From the NCBI RefSeq assembly GCF_000189255.1, contig NZ_AEVS01000108.1, forward strand, positions 1 to 45,305: DNA of 45,305 bases, read 5' to 3'. This DNA comes from Vibrio brasiliensis LMG 20546. GTDB lineage: Bacteria > Pseudomonadota > Gammaproteobacteria > Enterobacterales > Vibrionaceae. The position numbers and the translations under genes were made by a program. The stretch's first letter is position 1. Every line of letters starts with the position of its first letter. Below, piece by piece: positions 22,516-32,432 of the stretch. The notes below the pieces were generated by a model. The model saw nothing but the letters and a program-made list of their open reading frames with translations, was not told the DNA's origin and did not search any database.

Positions 22516-24948
22516 TTAGTTACAGTAATCTTTCATCTGTACCGCTAGTACGTCTAAGTCATCCTGGTGAGGTAACTGCCCCGCAGACAGGCAAGAAGCA
22601 ATGGTTTCGAGGTTTTCATTAAGCAGTACCGCATCGATGTCTTTAAGTTGCTGTTTGAGCGGTTCAAAACGTTGCTGAGCTTCGCTGAGATCTTGGTTCT
22701 CAATCGCCATTAAGAACATCATTAACGGCTCTTCGAGGTCAAGTTTGGCCTCCTCTTGTGGAAGGCGGAATAGCTCAGGTTTGAATTGGTATAACTTGTC
22801 TGAGTGACTAAGCAGCGCATCGTCTAACTCTGTTTCATCAACAGGTTTAGAGACAATATAGTTAACGCCCGCGCCAAACATGCGTTCGCGGGTATCTTTA
22901 AATACATCTGCGGTACAACCGAAGATCAGTATGTCACTCTGGGCGCCCGGTAGGTTTCTGATCGCTGTGGTCGCTTCTACACCATCCATAACTGGCATAT
23001 GGTTATCCATAAGTATTAAGTCATAACTGCCCGTCGCGATAGCATGTACTGCCAGCTCACCGTTTTCTACACAATCGCAGGAGAAGCCTTTATTGGTCAT
23101 AAAGGTATTAAGGATGATCGCATTGGTTCGGTTGTCTTCCACAATCAGCACTTTGAGCCCGTGGTAATCCAGTTTGCGGTGTTCAATAAGTTCTGAGAAA
23201 ACTGGCTGGCAGGAGTCAATACACAGCGCGACTTCAAAACTGGATCCAATCCCCAGCTCACTGGCGAGTTTGACCTCTCCTTCCATCAGTTCACATAACT
23301 GCTTCACAATCGCCAGACCAAGCCCGGTGCCACCAAAACGGCGCGTGGTAGAAGACTCAGCCTGCTCAAACGGTTTGAATACCTTTTGCTGTGCATCTTT
23401 GGCGATACCAATACCTGTATCTCTCACTCGTATCAGCAGGTAGTTGCGACCATGACGTTGCTGTTCTTTGAAATAGACTTCAACATAACCACGCGAGGTG
23501 AACTTCACCGCGTTATTAAGCAGGTTAAACAAGATCTGTCTCAGACGGGCTTTGTCACCACGATACCAGCGGGTCGTCGGTACTTCGGAGTAGACTTTAA
23601 ACTGCAGACCCTTTTCTGCACACAAAGTGTAGTAAACACTATTCACACTACCAATGATCGATTCTAACGGAAACGGCGTGTACTCCAGCTCAAGGTGTCC
23701 TTGCTCGACCTTAGAAAAATCTAGGATCTCGTTCAGCAGGGTCATCATGTGCTCGCCAGACTCATACAAGGTCTTGAGGTGCTTGCGCTGTTCCTCGTTC
23801 AGGTCGGTTCTTTGCAGAATCTGAGCAGTGCCGAGCACTCCGTTCATTGGGGTTCGGATCTCATGGGATAAAGTAGCAAGAAAGGCACTTTTCGCTTTGG
23901 TCGATGCCTGCGCTTTGACTTTTTCCGCCTCCAGATAAACGGTCTTTTGGTTAAAAGAGTCGATCAGGTACTTAATTTCATCGTGGCTATTGTAGCGAAT
24001 GTCGATACTACCACCCTGTTTGGACATATCCGCGCTTCGGGCAATGGCAATAATCGGTGCAATCAGAAAGCGGTTGATGAGGAAGTAGCCCATCATTACA
24101 CAGGCCAGCATGATAGGGACGATAACCGCTTCTACCTTGGAGACCAGATCGTAAACTTGCTCAGCCACTAAACGTTTGGCGTTAACTACGTCTACGCTCC
24201 AGTTAAAGTCACCAAACTGGTTCTGACTGATATAGATGTCATCGGCTAACTGAAAATTGTATTCAGTGATCACGTCACCATAGCCATCACGCAAAATCAC
24301 CCCGAGATCGTACTGCTCGGCATGTAAACGCACAAAAGAGACCAGAGTTTCCAGTGAGATATCAACGGTCGCAACCCCCGCAAACTCGCCTTCGACATAA
24401 TAGGGAGATGAAGCGGTAATCATTTGTACATGGGTGAAAGGGTCAATATATACCGGTGACCAGGAGACAGTGCCAATCGGCTTTTCCACTACTGAGGTGT
24501 ACCACAGCTCCTGATCGTAACCACCAGACTCAGGGTTGTCCCAGGACAGCACCCGGTCGACATTGCCATCGTTGGCACGGTTAAAAAACAGACTCTTAAA
24601 TGGAATATCAGAATCAATAGAGTATGGAACTGGCCATAAGCCACCACTGACGGTCACGCCATCAATCAGAGAGAAAAGGTTATACAACATCACGGCCTGA
24701 TGTTCCTGATCCTCTTTATTGCTGCCAATACTCAACACTCCCTGCAGAATACCGACTGAGCTATTAATCGGCTCTTCTATCTGCGATGAAATCAGTTCGG
24801 TCCTGATATCGAGATTGGTTTCTAACTGATCACGCGTAGGCGGCTCTACCACCAGATAACTGATAGTACCAATCAGGGCGCTCACCAAAGCCAGATAGAT
24901 AGCTAAGGCGACAATACTCTTCCTTTTCAGCGATGAACGTATATCCAT
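22516..24948 (-). CDS. Hybrid sensor histidine kinase / response regulator with periplasmic dCache-type sensor
   Basis: An 810-residue inner-membrane kinase. There is a membrane helix at ~13-34 and a periplasmic sensor at ~35-272 with Cache features (W-S-P-V-Y-I-D-P; Y-V-E-G-E-F-A-G-V-A-T-V-D-I-S). A second helix at ~273-296 leads to a HAMP-like segment. HisKA has the phosphorylated H362 in L-S-H-E-I-R-T-P-M-N-G. The HATPase has N-N-A-V-K-F-T, D-T-G-I-G-I and G-G-T-G-L-G-L. The receiver domain has E604-D605, phospho-acceptor D648 and K701. The last ~80 residues are helical but I see no clear HPt histidine motif, so a separate phosphotransfer protein is likely. The ligand is unknown. No cognate regulator is adjacent. 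Confidence 0.92.
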   Translation of the reverse strand: MDIRSSLKRKSIVALAIYLALVSALIGTISYLVVEPPTRDQLETNLDIRTELISSQIEEPINSSVGILQGVLSIGSNKEDQEHQAVMLYNLFSLIDGVTVSGGLWPVPYSIDSDIPFKSLFFNRANDGNVDRVLSWDNPESGGYDQELWYTSVVEKPIGTVSWSPVYIDPFTHVQMITASSPYYVEGEFAGVATVDISLETLVSFVRLHAEQYDLGVILRDGYGDVITEYNFQLADDIYISQNQFGDFNWSVDVVNAKRLVAEQVYDLVSKVEAVIVPIMLACVMMGYFLINRFLIAPIIAIARSADMSKQGGSIDIRYNSHDEIKYLIDSFNQKTVYLEAEKVKAQASTKAKSAFLATLSHEIRTPMNGVLGTAQILQRTDLNEEQRKHLKTLYESGEHMMTLLNEILDFSKVEQGHLELEYTPFPLESIIGSVNSVYYTLCAEKGLQFKVYSEVPTTRWYRGDKARLRQILFNLLNNAVKFTSRGYVEVYFKEQQRHGRNYLLIRVRDTGIGIAKDAQQKVFKPFEQAESSTTRRFGGTGLGLAIVKQLCELMEGEVKLASELGIGSSFEVALCIDSCQPVFSELIEHRKLDYHGLKVLIVEDNRTNAIILNTFMTNKGFSCDCVENGELAVHAIATGSYDLILMDNHMPVMDGVEATTAIRNLPGAQSDILIFGCTADVFKDTRERMFGAGVNYIVSKPVDETELDDALLSHSDKLYQFKPELFRLPQEEAKLDLEEPLMMFLMAIENQDLSEAQQRFEPLKQQLKDIDAVLLNENLETIASCLSAGQLPHQDDLDVLAVQMKDYCN

Positions 24949-25075
24949 AAATCTTTGAATTTTGACCGTTTATAAAAAATTATAGCGAATATATCGTTAC
25001 AGCAACCTTTTTCTCGTAACTCTTGGCTGTTACCATTGCCGTATCACATGTCCTGATTTGAATAGGGTGTCTATT

Positions 25076-25645
25076 TTGACTCTACAACAACTGCTCGCTT
25101 TACCTGAGCTTGAAGGTAAGCTGATTAACGAAGCTAAAACACACGGTTTTGTCACGGCTATGGCAGCCGCACCACACGTACTAGCGCCAGAAGAGTGGCT
25201 ACCCTTCCTATGGGGTGGTGAAGAAGTGGCACCGTTCAGTGATGGCGAACAGCTAGAAAGCTACATTGAGCAGGTTATTGCTTTGTGGAATGAGTACCGC
25301 CCTGCTCTGCTGGGTAATGAGTGGCAATGGCCAGAAGGCTGTGCTTTAGATGAAGAAGATATCGTCACAGAAGCGACGCGTGATTTCTGTGAAGGTGTAC
25401 TGCAGGGCTGGCAACTGTCTCGTGATGACTGGGAAACCATCATGCCAGAAGATAGCCAGGATAACGCGCTACTTGGCGGCGTGTTACTTTCTCTTAGCAT
25501 GCTTTACGATCCAGAGACGTCAATTGCTACGCTGTCAGAGCAAGGCATCGAAGGTCTGGAACAGTTTGAAGAGATCTTTAACGCAATGCCAACCATGCTA
25601 TGTGGTTTGACGATGCGCGGCTCAATGCTCGCTGAGCAAGAGTAA
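25076..25645 (+). CDS. UPF0149 (YecA/YgfB-like) family protein
   Basis: About 189 residues, acidic, soluble. The TTG at 25076 is preferred because AGGG sits 8 bp upstream; a GTG at 25067 and a TTG at 25058 are in-frame alternatives. It matches the UPF0149 pattern: E-L-E-G-K-L ... H-G-F-V-T-A-M-A-A-A-P, then P-E-E-W-L-P-F-L-W-G-G, and F-C-E-G-V-L-Q-G-W. It lacks the C-terminal SEC-C zinc motif found in E. coli YecA. The biochemical role of the family is not established. It is convergent with the potassium-channel gene. Confidence 0.8.
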   Translation: MTLQQLLALPELEGKLINEAKTHGFVTAMAAAPHVLAPEEWLPFLWGGEEVAPFSDGEQLESYIEQVIALWNEYRPALLGNEWQWPEGCALDEEDIVTEATRDFCEGVLQGWQLSRDDWETIMPEDSQDNALLGGVLLSLSMLYDPETSIATLSEQGIEGLEQFEEIFNAMPTMLCGLTMRGSMLAEQE

Positions 25646-25655
25646 TCCAATTCAA

Positions 25656-25687
25656 ATGGCCAATCACAGAACTCTATGATTGGCCAT
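25656..25687. terminator. Hairpin between convergent genes
   Basis: ATGGCCAATCA / TGATTGGCCAT form an 11-bp perfect stem with a 10-nt loop. It lies between the UPF0149 gene stop (25645) and the channel gene stop (25694). It lacks a strong U tract, so it may protect 3' ends as much as terminate. Confidence 0.55.
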
Positions 25688-25693
25688 CTCACT

Positions 25694-26728
25694 CTAACTT
25701 AATTTATCCCACTCAAAGCTCTCTATCCGCTCGTCAGCGATATAGAACACCTTTGACCCAGGGGCTATCTCTTGCTCCAGTTCCGGGTTGAGTTCAATTC
25801 CGTTACCTACATCCAGTGCAATCAGGGTCGCCTGATAGTGACGCTTCATATAATCAAACGCCTGCTCTACCTTAATCGTGCTCGCCGCTTGTGGATAAAT
25901 AGTCGAGTATTGCGTCATACCGCGAGTCGAGGCCAAAAGCTCCTGATGCAGAGCACTTGAGCCCGGATCCACAGCGGCCTTTGCCAACATCTCAGCACCA
26001 ACAGCCGGAATACATTCTGCGTTCGGGCAGTGCTGGCTTAGCAGACGACTTAATGCTTCATCTTTAAAGTAGGCAAGCAGATGAGCGTCAGGATTAATGT
26101 TGGCACTGTATAGAGCGGCCGAGAGCGTAATATCATCTTCAAGATTATCGACCACGATACAGCCCGCTTTGTCGATGGCCGCTTTCTCCATCTCCTGGGT
26201 ATCGGTATAGCTATTTACTTTAACAAAACCAATCTCGCCAGGTAGTGGGTTTTCAATATCTGAACGACTACACAATACGATCGGGCGCTTACCCTCTTCT
26301 TCATGTTGCAGCATTCGAATCAGATGCATGGTGCGCTGCCCGTTCCAGCCTAAAAGCAATATGTGATTTTCCACACCAACTCTCCGTTTTCCTAATATTC
26401 CTGCGCGCCAATAATCAACGGCGCCCGTCGCTAAGCGTCCTATCAGGGCAGCAAACAGTGTTAATCCACCAGGGATAACAAACAGCATCACTACCCACTT
26501 TCCTACTGCTGTTTCTGGCGAGTGGTCACCATAACCAACGGTTGAAGCCGTCACCATCAGGAAGTAGATAAAAGTAGACAGGTCAGCAGTTAGTGAATGC
26601 TCACCACTAACAGTGAGTAACAGCCACGAAAGGACAATATAAGCGACGACCAATAGCGTAAGGTTGCGATTACTCAGGTTGAACAGATTGGAGTTCAACC
26701 ATTTTTTAAACGTTAACCAGAGGGACAT
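25694..26728 (-). CDS. Potassium channel protein with TrkA-N (RCK) domain
   Basis: A 344-residue Kch-like channel of the inner membrane. Two membrane helices (~24-40 and ~71-92) flank a pore loop with the selectivity filter T-V-G-Y-G-D. The cytoplasmic RCK domain starts near residue 120 with the nucleotide-binding strand N-H-I-L-L-L-G-W-N-G-Q and continues with I-V-V-D-N-L-E-D-D. A second regulatory part ends the protein. The tetramer would pass K+ gated by a cytoplasmic ligand. No transport partner is adjacent. Confidence 0.88.
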   Translation of the reverse strand: MSLWLTFKKWLNSNLFNLSNRNLTLLVVAYIVLSWLLLTVSGEHSLTADLSTFIYFLMVTASTVGYGDHSPETAVGKWVVMLFVIPGGLTLFAALIGRLATGAVDYWRAGILGKRRVGVENHILLLGWNGQRTMHLIRMLQHEEEGKRPIVLCSRSDIENPLPGEIGFVKVNSYTDTQEMEKAAIDKAGCIVVDNLEDDITLSAALYSANINPDAHLLAYFKDEALSRLLSQHCPNAECIPAVGAEMLAKAAVDPGSSALHQELLASTRGMTQYSTIYPQAASTIKVEQAFDYMKRHYQATLIALDVGNGIELNPELEQEIAPGSKVFYIADERIESFEWDKLS

Positions 26729-26783
26729 AATGATCCTTACCTTTGTCTCACTGAGTGATATTTAAACCTATGCGCAGATAGAA

Positions 26784-26810
26784 AAAAACCAGCTATGGGA
26801 GCTGGTTTTT
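26784..26810 (-). terminator. Terminator, probably of the lost histidine-kinase gene
   Basis: AAAAACCAGCT / AGCTGGTTTTT stem with a 5-nt loop, 23 bp past the stop of the kinase remnant at 26833. A/T runs flank both sides, so it can work in either direction. Its stem closely resembles the nadA terminator at 26936. Confidence 0.8.
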
Positions 26811-26832
26811 ATAACTGTGACCACAACTAGGT

Positions 26833-26937
26833 TTATTGACCCGGCTTAGGGATAACGATGGTGAATCTTGCTCCACCAAGATGACTATCATCTACGGCAA
26901 TACGCCAGCAAAGATTCTTCGCCGAGCTGATAACGAA
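26833..26937 (-). pseudogene. C-terminal remnant of a sensor histidine kinase (HATPase end)
   Basis: A 34-codon open stretch ending TAA at 26833 reads S-A-K-N-L-C-W-R-I-A-V-D-D-S-H-L-G-G-A-R-F-T-I-V-I-P-K-P-G-Q. The L-G-G-A-R-F-T-I-V-I-P block is the usual end of a histidine-kinase ATPase domain. No start codon or upstream kinase sequence remains: the frame runs straight into the nadA terminator. This implies that a kinase gene downstream of nadA was deleted except for its last ~100 bp and its terminator. The identification is by motif only. Confidence 0.6.
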
Positions 26938-26964
26938 AAAACCAGCCATATCGGCTGGTTTTTT
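26936..26964 (-). terminator. Intrinsic terminator of nadA
   Basis: The AAAAAACCAGCC / GGCTGGTTTTTT stem with a short loop begins 24 bp after the nadA stop codon. It has T runs on both sides. Confidence 0.88.
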
Positions 26965-26987
26965 GATCTTATGTAACGAGACGATGC

Positions 26988-28049
26988 TTACGCGTTGCCC
27001 TTTACTTTCATGTTTAGCTGCTCAGCAAAGTCGAGCATACGATTCAACGGGATAAGAGACTTCACACGCACTTCTTCATCTACGAAGATTTCGTGCTCTT
27101 TGCCACCATCACGTAGTGCCGATTCAATCGCTTTCAGACCGTTCATCGCCATCCAAGGGCAGTGTGCACAGCTACGACATGTTGCACCCGCACCTGCAGT
27201 CGGAGCCTCGATAAGCTCTTTCTCTGGTACCAGTTGCTGCATCTTGAAGAAGATACCTTTGTCTGTCGCTACAATCATCTTCTGCTGAGGAAGCTCTTTC
27301 GCTGCTTTAATTAGCTGGCTGGTAGAGCCTACTGCATCTGCTAGTTCAACAACGCTTGCTGGTGACTCAGGGTGAACCAGAATCGCAGCTTCTGGGTAGA
27401 GACCTTTCATCTTACGCAGAGCGTCAGCTGAGAATTCGTCATGCACCACACACTCACCTTGCCACAGCAGCATATCCGCGCCAGTCTTATTAGCAATGTA
27501 AGAACCCAGGTGACGGTCTGGCCCCCAGATAATTGGCTTATCTTCTGAATCCAGGTGTTCAACGATTTCTAGTGCGATGCTTGATGTTACAACCCAGTCA
27601 GCACGAGCTTTCACTGCTGCTGAAGTGTTTGCGTAAACCACGACAGTGTGGTCAGGGTGCGCATCACAGAACTCTGTGAATTTGTCCGCAGGACAGCCAA
27701 GATCCAGAGAACACTCTGCTTCCAGAGTTGGCATCAGAATGCGTTTTTCAGGCGTTAGGATCTTAGCCGACTCACCCATAAAGCGAACACCGCCAATGAT
27801 TAGCGTGCTTGCAGGGTGGCGGTTACCAAACTTAGCCATTTCTAGCGAATCACCAACGAAACCGCCAGTCTCTTCTGCTAGTGCCTGAATTTCAGGATCA
27901 GTGTAATAGTGGGCAATCAGAACCGCGTCTTTTTCTTTAAGCAACACTTTGATGTTTTCAATGTGTGCCTGTTTTTCATCGTTTGTTAGCGGTACTGGTT
28001 TTGGGGGGAATGGGTAAACTGTTTCTATTGTATCTAATATGTGGCTCAT
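26988..28049 (-). CDS. nadA: Quinolinate synthase NadA
   Basis: A 353-residue [4Fe-4S] enzyme that condenses iminoaspartate (from NadB) with dihydroxyacetone phosphate to make quinolinate for NAD synthesis. The ATG at 28049 is chosen because the product then starts M-S-H-I-L-D as in other gammaproteobacteria; the frame is open 72 bp further up. The three cluster cysteines are visible: C113 in A-E-C-S-L-D, the one in G-E-C-V-V-H, and one in the [10 protein letters not shown] motif. Substrate residues I-A-H-Y-Y-T and G-P-D-R-H-L-G are present. It is transcribed alone with its own terminator. Confidence 0.96.
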   Translation of the reverse strand: MSHILDTIETVYPFPPKPVPLTNDEKQAHIENIKVLLKEKDAVLIAHYYTDPEIQALAEETGGFVGDSLEMAKFGNRHPASTLIIGGVRFMGESAKILTPEKRILMPTLEAECSLDLGCPADKFTEFCDAHPDHTVVVYANTSAAVKARADWVVTSSIALEIVEHLDSEDKPIIWGPDRHLGSYIANKTGADMLLWQGECVVHDEFSADALRKMKGLYPEAAILVHPESPASVVELADAVGSTSQLIKAAKELPQQKMIVATDKGIFFKMQQLVPEKELIEAPTAGAGATCRSCAHCPWMAMNGLKAIESALRDGGKEHEIFVDEEVRVKSLIPLNRMLDFAEQLNMKVKGNA

Positions 28050-28146
28050 TGCTCTTGCTCTACGCAACTTCCGGTAATCCGAGTATTGTAACCTTAACGA
28101 CAGCGTATATTCCAGTTCCACTCGGAATAAGATAGACAGAGAAGAG

Positions 28147-28171
28147 AAAAGGAGCGACTAGCGCTCCTTTT
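28147..28171 (-). terminator. Terminator of the tol-pal operon
   Basis: AAAAGGAGCG / CGCTCCTTTT form a 10-bp stem with a 5-nt loop, 14 bp beyond the cpoB stop. A/T-rich flanks lie on both sides. Confidence 0.88.
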
Positions 28172-28184
28172 TATTGTTGTTTTG

Positions 28185-28961
28185 CTATTTCAAGCGAGCC
28201 TGCGCTAGCTTGGCCGAAGCGCTGTTCGGATATTCGTCGACAACTTGCTGGAAGTATTTCTTCGCTTGCGCAGAGTTATTATTGCGCTCAGCAATCTCAC
28301 CAAGTTTAACCAGCGCATCAGCGCGCTTGTTCGAGTCTTTGTAAGTAATCACTGCCGCAAAGCTCTTCACTGCGTCTTTATCTTGCTTCTTAGCAAAATA
28401 GAGCTGGCCTAGCCAGTAGTGAGAGTTCGGCGTGAAACTAGAATCTGGGTAGTCTTTCTGGAACTGTTGGAACGCGGCAATCGCACCTGTGTAGTCTCGT
28501 TTCTTAAGAATCAAGTCTACAGCATTTTGATACGCTGTTTGCTCATCAACATCAGAGCTGAATGTTCCGCCAGTTTTAGCCGCTGAGTCAGCTGGTTCTG
28601 ACTTAGCTACCGGGGCTGCTGCCACTTGACCACGTACTTTATCGAGCTCAATAAATAGCTCACGCTGACGTTGCAACATCTGCTGCATGTCATAGGTACT
28701 TTTTTCAAGTTGGCCACGTAGTTCGCTAATCTCTAGAGCCATGTCGTCTAGCTGTTGCTGCATTTGCAACTGAACGCGATTACGGTTTTCCAATAGGCGC
28801 TCTAAGCGCTGGACATCAGTTTCGTTACCACGAACTGAAGACGAAGAAGTGGCAGAATTGCTACCGCTTAGATCGGATACTGGAGCTGGTGCAGCGAGAA
28901 CAGTACTCGCTGCACTTGCCAGTAACGTTAGCGTAACAACGCGCTTAAGGTTACTGAACAT
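28185..28961 (-). CDS. cpoB: Cell division coordinator CpoB (YbgF)
   Basis: A 258-residue periplasmic protein that links peptidoglycan synthase PBP1B with Tol-Pal constriction. There is a signal peptide of ~24 residues ending V-L-A-A-P. The trimerising coiled coil follows (~50-110; Q-M-Q-Q-Q-L-D-D-M-A and Q-Q-M-L-Q-R-Q-R-E-L). Then comes an S/A-rich linker and TPR-like repeats from ~135 (Y-Q-N-A-V-D-L-I-L; F-Q-K-D-Y-P-D-S; Y-W-L-G-Q-L-Y-F; F-Q-Q-V-V-D-E-Y-P-N-S). It is the last gene of the tol-pal operon, 14 bp after pal. Confidence 0.94.
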   Translation of the reverse strand: MFSNLKRVVTLTLLASAASTVLAAPAPVSDLSGSNSATSSSSVRGNETDVQRLERLLENRNRVQLQMQQQLDDMALEISELRGQLEKSTYDMQQMLQRQRELFIELDKVRGQVAAAPVAKSEPADSAAKTGGTFSSDVDEQTAYQNAVDLILKKRDYTGAIAAFQQFQKDYPDSSFTPNSHYWLGQLYFAKKQDKDAVKSFAAVITYKDSNKRADALVKLGEIAERNNNSAQAKKYFQQVVDEYPNSASAKLAQARLK

Positions 28962-28975
28962 GAGGTTTTCCTCAA

Positions 28976-29503
28976 TTAGTACACTAGAACTGCACGGCGG
29001 TTCTTAGCGTATACATCTTCTGATTGACCCAGAAGAAGTGGTTTCTCTTCACCGTAGCTTACGATAGAGATTTGGTCAGCCTGAACACCTAGAGCTTGTA
29101 GGTATTTAGCTACTGCAGTTGCACGACGCTCGCCTAGTGCGATGTTGTACTCTGGAGTACCGCGCTCATCAGCGTGACCTTCGATAGTCACGTTTAGAGC
29201 TGGGTTTTTGCTTAGGTATGCTGCGTGTGCTGCTAGCATTTCTTCGTAATCACCCGCGATAGTAGAGTTGTCGAAAGCAAAGTAGATTGTCTGAGTTTCA
29301 CGAAGCGCTTGCTCTTTAAGCTCTTGCTCAGAAAGCTGGCCATTCTGGTCGATTGGTGAAACCACTGTGTTATCTACAGTTTGAGTTTGGTTTGTCTCAG
29401 TAGAACCAGAAGCGTTAGCTGCGTCGTCGCTTGAGCTACATGCTGTAACTGCTAGAACTGGTAGCGCAATTAGAAGCCCTTTAAGAACTTTGTTTAGTTG
29501 CAT
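28976..29503 (-). CDS. pal: Peptidoglycan-associated lipoprotein Pal
   Basis: A 175-residue outer-membrane lipoprotein. The lipobox A-V-T-A-C places the lipidated cysteine at 22, followed by serines (outer-membrane sorting). The OmpA-like peptidoglycan-binding domain (~70-175) has I-Y-F-A-F-D-N-S, the [14 protein letters not shown] core, the G-E-R-R-A-x-A-V helix and a N-R-R-A-V-L-V-Y end. It interacts with TolB and, through the cell wall, keeps the outer membrane attached during division. Confidence 0.97.
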   Translation of the reverse strand: MQLNKVLKGLLIALPVLAVTACSSSDDAANASGSTETNQTQTVDNTVVSPIDQNGQLSEQELKEQALRETQTIYFAFDNSTIAGDYEEMLAAHAAYLSKNPALNVTIEGHADERGTPEYNIALGERRATAVAKYLQALGVQADQISIVSYGEEKPLLLGQSEDVYAKNRRAVLVY

Positions 29504-29537
29504 TGTTATAGTTTCCTTTATTATTGATACTTACTTG

Positions 29538-30890
29538 CTACAAGAATGGTGACCATGCAGGAGCACGGACTCGACCATTTGTCGCCGGTAACCTTGCTTT
29601 AAAGCGTCCATCAATAGACACCATAGAAAGAACATTTGTTTTGTTGTAGATCGAGCTGTAAATCACCATACCGCCATTTGGCGCGATGCTTGGAGACTCA
29701 TCTAACAACGTTTTGGTCAATATTTGCATTGCACCCGTTTCCAGATCCAGCTTAGCCAGATTGAAACCGGTGTTGCTGCGATTGACCATCACCAGGAAGC
29801 GACCATCTGGGGTAATTTGACCACCCAGGTTCTGGCTCCCTTGCCATGTAATACGTTTAGTCGAATTGCTTGCCAAATCTACTTGATAAATCTGAGGTTT
29901 TCCACCCCGATCCGACGTAAAGATTAGAGATTTACCATCTGGATGCCAAAACGGTTCAGTATTGTTCGATCGACCACGCGTTATTTGAGTCAATTTTCGG
30001 CTATTGAGGTCTAGCGTGTAAACCTGCAGGCTACCCGTTTTAGACAATACTAACGCAAGCTTAGACCCATCCGGTGAGAATCTTGGCGCACCATTATGAC
30101 GAGGGTATGACGTTACTTTCTCACGCTCACCTGTATAGATGTTCATGATAAAGATTTCTGCCTGACCATTCTGGAAACTTACGTAAGCAAGCTTTTTACC
30201 ATCTGGAGACCAGGCTGGAGACATCAGTGGCTGCTTAGAGCGAAGTACCAGACGTTCGTTGTAACCATCGTAGTCAGAAACTCGTAGCTGGTATGGGAAC
30301 TGATCTTTGTCGTTAACCACAACATAAGCGATACGTGTCAGGAACGCGCCCTTTTCACCCGTTAGTGCTTCATAAACCAGATCAGATATGCGGTGTGCGT
30401 ACTCTCTTAAGCGTTTACCCGGTACAGTCGCGCGCTTGTTAAATAGCACGTGATCTTTTGACAGCACTAATTGACCATCGTCGCTTAACGCTTTGCTTTG
30501 TCCTTGAGTCAACTGACCGCGAACCACGTCAACCAGTTGGTAATTGATGACGTAATTGCCTTCAGCATTTTGTGTAATAGAGCCCGTTACTAGTGCATCT
30601 ACACCAAGTCCAGTCCAGGCATTGAAGTCAACTTCCGCTTCGCTATATGGTGTTTGCGGCATCTTGTTGGTTGCAACAGGGCTGAATTTACCACTGCGCT
30701 GAAGATCCGATGCGATCACTGCAGAGACATCTTCAGGCAGCTTGCCGTTGCCTTCCCATTTAAATGGCACAATAGCGATTGGACGAGCCGAATCGATACC
30801 ATCAGTAATTACAAGTTCCAGTGCCGCGTTGGCTACTTGAAACGCGCTCATCACGGTGAGCATACATCCTATTACTAGTCGCTTTAACAC
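29538..30890 (-). CDS. tolB: Tol-Pal system beta-propeller protein TolB
   Basis: A 450-residue periplasmic protein with a cleaved signal peptide (~1-22, V-A-N-A-A-L). The N-terminal TolA-binding domain (~25-165) has the [10 protein letters not shown] motif. The six-bladed propeller has repeated S-P-D-G-K/S blocks ([30 protein letters not shown]). It shuttles between TolA and Pal to recycle Pal at the septum. It sits between tolA (13-bp gap) and pal (34-bp gap). Confidence 0.97.
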   Translation of the reverse strand: MLKRLVIGCMLTVMSAFQVANAALELVITDGIDSARPIAIVPFKWEGNGKLPEDVSAVIASDLQRSGKFSPVATNKMPQTPYSEAEVDFNAWTGLGVDALVTGSITQNAEGNYVINYQLVDVVRGQLTQGQSKALSDDGQLVLSKDHVLFNKRATVPGKRLREYAHRISDLVYEALTGEKGAFLTRIAYVVVNDKDQFPYQLRVSDYDGYNERLVLRSKQPLMSPAWSPDGKKLAYVSFQNGQAEIFIMNIYTGEREKVTSYPRHNGAPRFSPDGSKLALVLSKTGSLQVYTLDLNSRKLTQITRGRSNNTEPFWHPDGKSLIFTSDRGGKPQIYQVDLASNSTKRITWQGSQNLGGQITPDGRFLVMVNRSNTGFNLAKLDLETGAMQILTKTLLDESPSIAPNGGMVIYSSIYNKTNVLSMVSIDGRFKARLPATNGRVRAPAWSPFL

Positions 30891-30903
30891 AAGCTTTTCC
30901 TTA

Positions 30904-31977
30904 TTACTCAGGTACTACGGTTAAATTGATATTCTTTACTTTGTCGACAACAGCAGGGTCTTTAGGCAAAGGGAAACTGTTTACCTGTGCCACGGCTCGT
31001 TTGGTTGCAGCACATAAACGGCTGTCTCCACCGAGAACCGACAGGTTGCCTAAAATTGCGTCCGCTCCAGTCGGGATCAGACGCAGGTTAACTCGACAAG
31101 ACTTTCCCCTAAAGCTGTCCTCCAGCAATAGATTCTGTTGAATCAGTTGCGTGTAGATAGCGCCGTATCGATCCGCTTCGCTGGCAACATGACTTGAACG
31201 TGCTGACGTGTTCGCTTCCGCTTCAGACTCAAGGCCAGCAAAGATATCGTTCAGTGCTGCTTCTTGCTCTTTACGTTCTCGTTCCAGTCGCTCTAAGCGC
31301 TCTTTCTCTTTACGCGCTTTTTCAGCGGCTTCTTTTGCTGCCTTCTCTTTCGCTATGCGTTCTTTCTCAGCTTTTTCCGCCGCTTCACGTTCGCGTCGAA
31401 CTTTCTCTTCAGCCGCTTTGGCTGCTTTCTCTCGCTCGATACGTTCCTGCTCTGCTTTGGCAATCGCTGCTTCTTTCGCTAAACGTTCTTGCTCGGCTTT
31501 CTTGATCGCCTGCTCTTTCGCTTTACGCTCTTGTTCCAGCTTAGCGACGCGCTCTTTCTCTCTCTTAGCACGCTGCTCTTCTGCTTTGCGTTCTTTCTCT
31601 TTAGCAATGCGACGTTTCTCAGCTTCGCGAGCGGCTTTGGCCTCTTTAGCCTGCTGCTCTTTTAGCTTACGGATACGTTCTTCTTCCGCTTTACGGTTCT
31701 TTTCAAGCTGTTCGCTTTCACGGCGCAGCTTATCAAGACGATCCTGCTCTTTCTTAGCCGCTTCTTCACGCTGGCTACGAATTTGCTGCGCTTGTTGTCT
31801 GACAAGATTTGGATCAATCACCACTGCCTGTACCATTTTGCCTGCTGGCTCCGGTTTCGACATAGTAAAGTCAGTGCCCCAAATCAAAGCCACGATCAAT
31901 AACGCGTGCAAAGCCGCCGATATGACTATCGGCTTCTTGTAATCGTTCTTTTTAGGTTTCTTCTCTTTCATGGACAA
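30904..31977 (-). CDS. tolA: Tol-Pal system protein TolA
   Basis: A 357-residue inner-membrane-anchored protein that reaches across the periplasm. There is one membrane helix at ~18-34 with the S-A-A-L-H-A conserved start. A very long charged helix (~60-245), rich in K/E/A/R repeats, follows. The C-terminal globular domain (~270-357) has S-C-R-V-N-L-R-L and an ending that binds TolB. It couples TolQR proton-driven motion to the outer membrane. The low-complexity helix creates long antisense frames that are not genes. Confidence 0.96.
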   Translation of the reverse strand: MSMKEKKPKKNDYKKPIVISAALHALLIVALIWGTDFTMSKPEPAGKMVQAVVIDPNLVRQQAQQIRSQREEAAKKEQDRLDKLRRESEQLEKNRKAEEERIRKLKEQQAKEAKAAREAEKRRIAKEKERKAEEQRAKREKERVAKLEQERKAKEQAIKKAEQERLAKEAAIAKAEQERIEREKAAKAAEEKVRREREAAEKAEKERIAKEKAAKEAAEKARKEKERLERLERERKEQEAALNDIFAGLESEAEANTSARSSHVASEADRYGAIYTQLIQQNLLLEDSFRGKSCRVNLRLIPTGADAILGNLSVLGGDSRLCAATKRAVAQVNSFPLPKDPAVVDKVKNINLTVVPE

Positions 31978-31983
31978 CGAGAG

Positions 31984-32427
31984 TTATTCCTTTATGTCCG
32001 TTAGCAATCCAACCTTAGGAATACCAGCACGGCTTAGTTCATCCAGTACCAAAACAACGTCAGCGTATGGCGTTGCGGCGTCACCACCAACTGCGACAGG
32101 AGAATCAGGCTTAAGTGAGAGTTCTGCTTTGACACGTACAATCACGTCTTGCAGTGAGATGCCACGAGTGACCTCTTCATCGTTAACACTCAGACCTAAG
32201 TTTCCTTCTTTATCGATTTCGACAATGATAAAGCTCGCGTCACTGTCCCCGGCTAACTCAGACGCAGGCTGAGCCGTGGCAGTTTTTGGCAGTTCGACAT
32301 CAACACCTTGGGTAACAAAAGGTGACGTCACCATAAAGATGATCAGCAGTACCAACATTACATCGATGTACGGTACTACGTTGATCTCGGCGGTCATTTT
32401 GCGCTTTTTAGGTTGGTAACCAGCCAT
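31984..32427 (-). CDS. tolR: Tol-Pal system protein TolR
   Basis: A 147-residue inner-membrane protein of the ExbD/TolR family. The single membrane helix (~17-36) begins with I-N-V-V-P-Y-I-D-V-M-L-V-L-L-I-I-F, carrying the proton-binding aspartate D22. The periplasmic domain ends G-I-P-K-V-G-L-L-T. It works with five TolQ subunits as a proton-powered motor driving TolA. It is separated from tolQ by 5 bp and from tolA by 6 bp. Confidence 0.96.
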   Translation of the reverse strand: MAGYQPKKRKMTAEINVVPYIDVMLVLLIIFMVTSPFVTQGVDVELPKTATAQPASELAGDSDASFIIVEIDKEGNLGLSVNDEEVTRGISLQDVIVRVKAELSLKPDSPVAVGGDAATPYADVVLVLDELSRAGIPKVGLLTDIKE

Positions 32428-32432
32428 CGCAG

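Noticed and set aside
31208-31942. Long plus-strand open frame (244 codons) opposite tolA
   Set aside because: It is the antisense of the K/E/A-rich TolA helix; serine/arginine/alanine-rich low-complexity product, no ribosome site, and tolA is certain.
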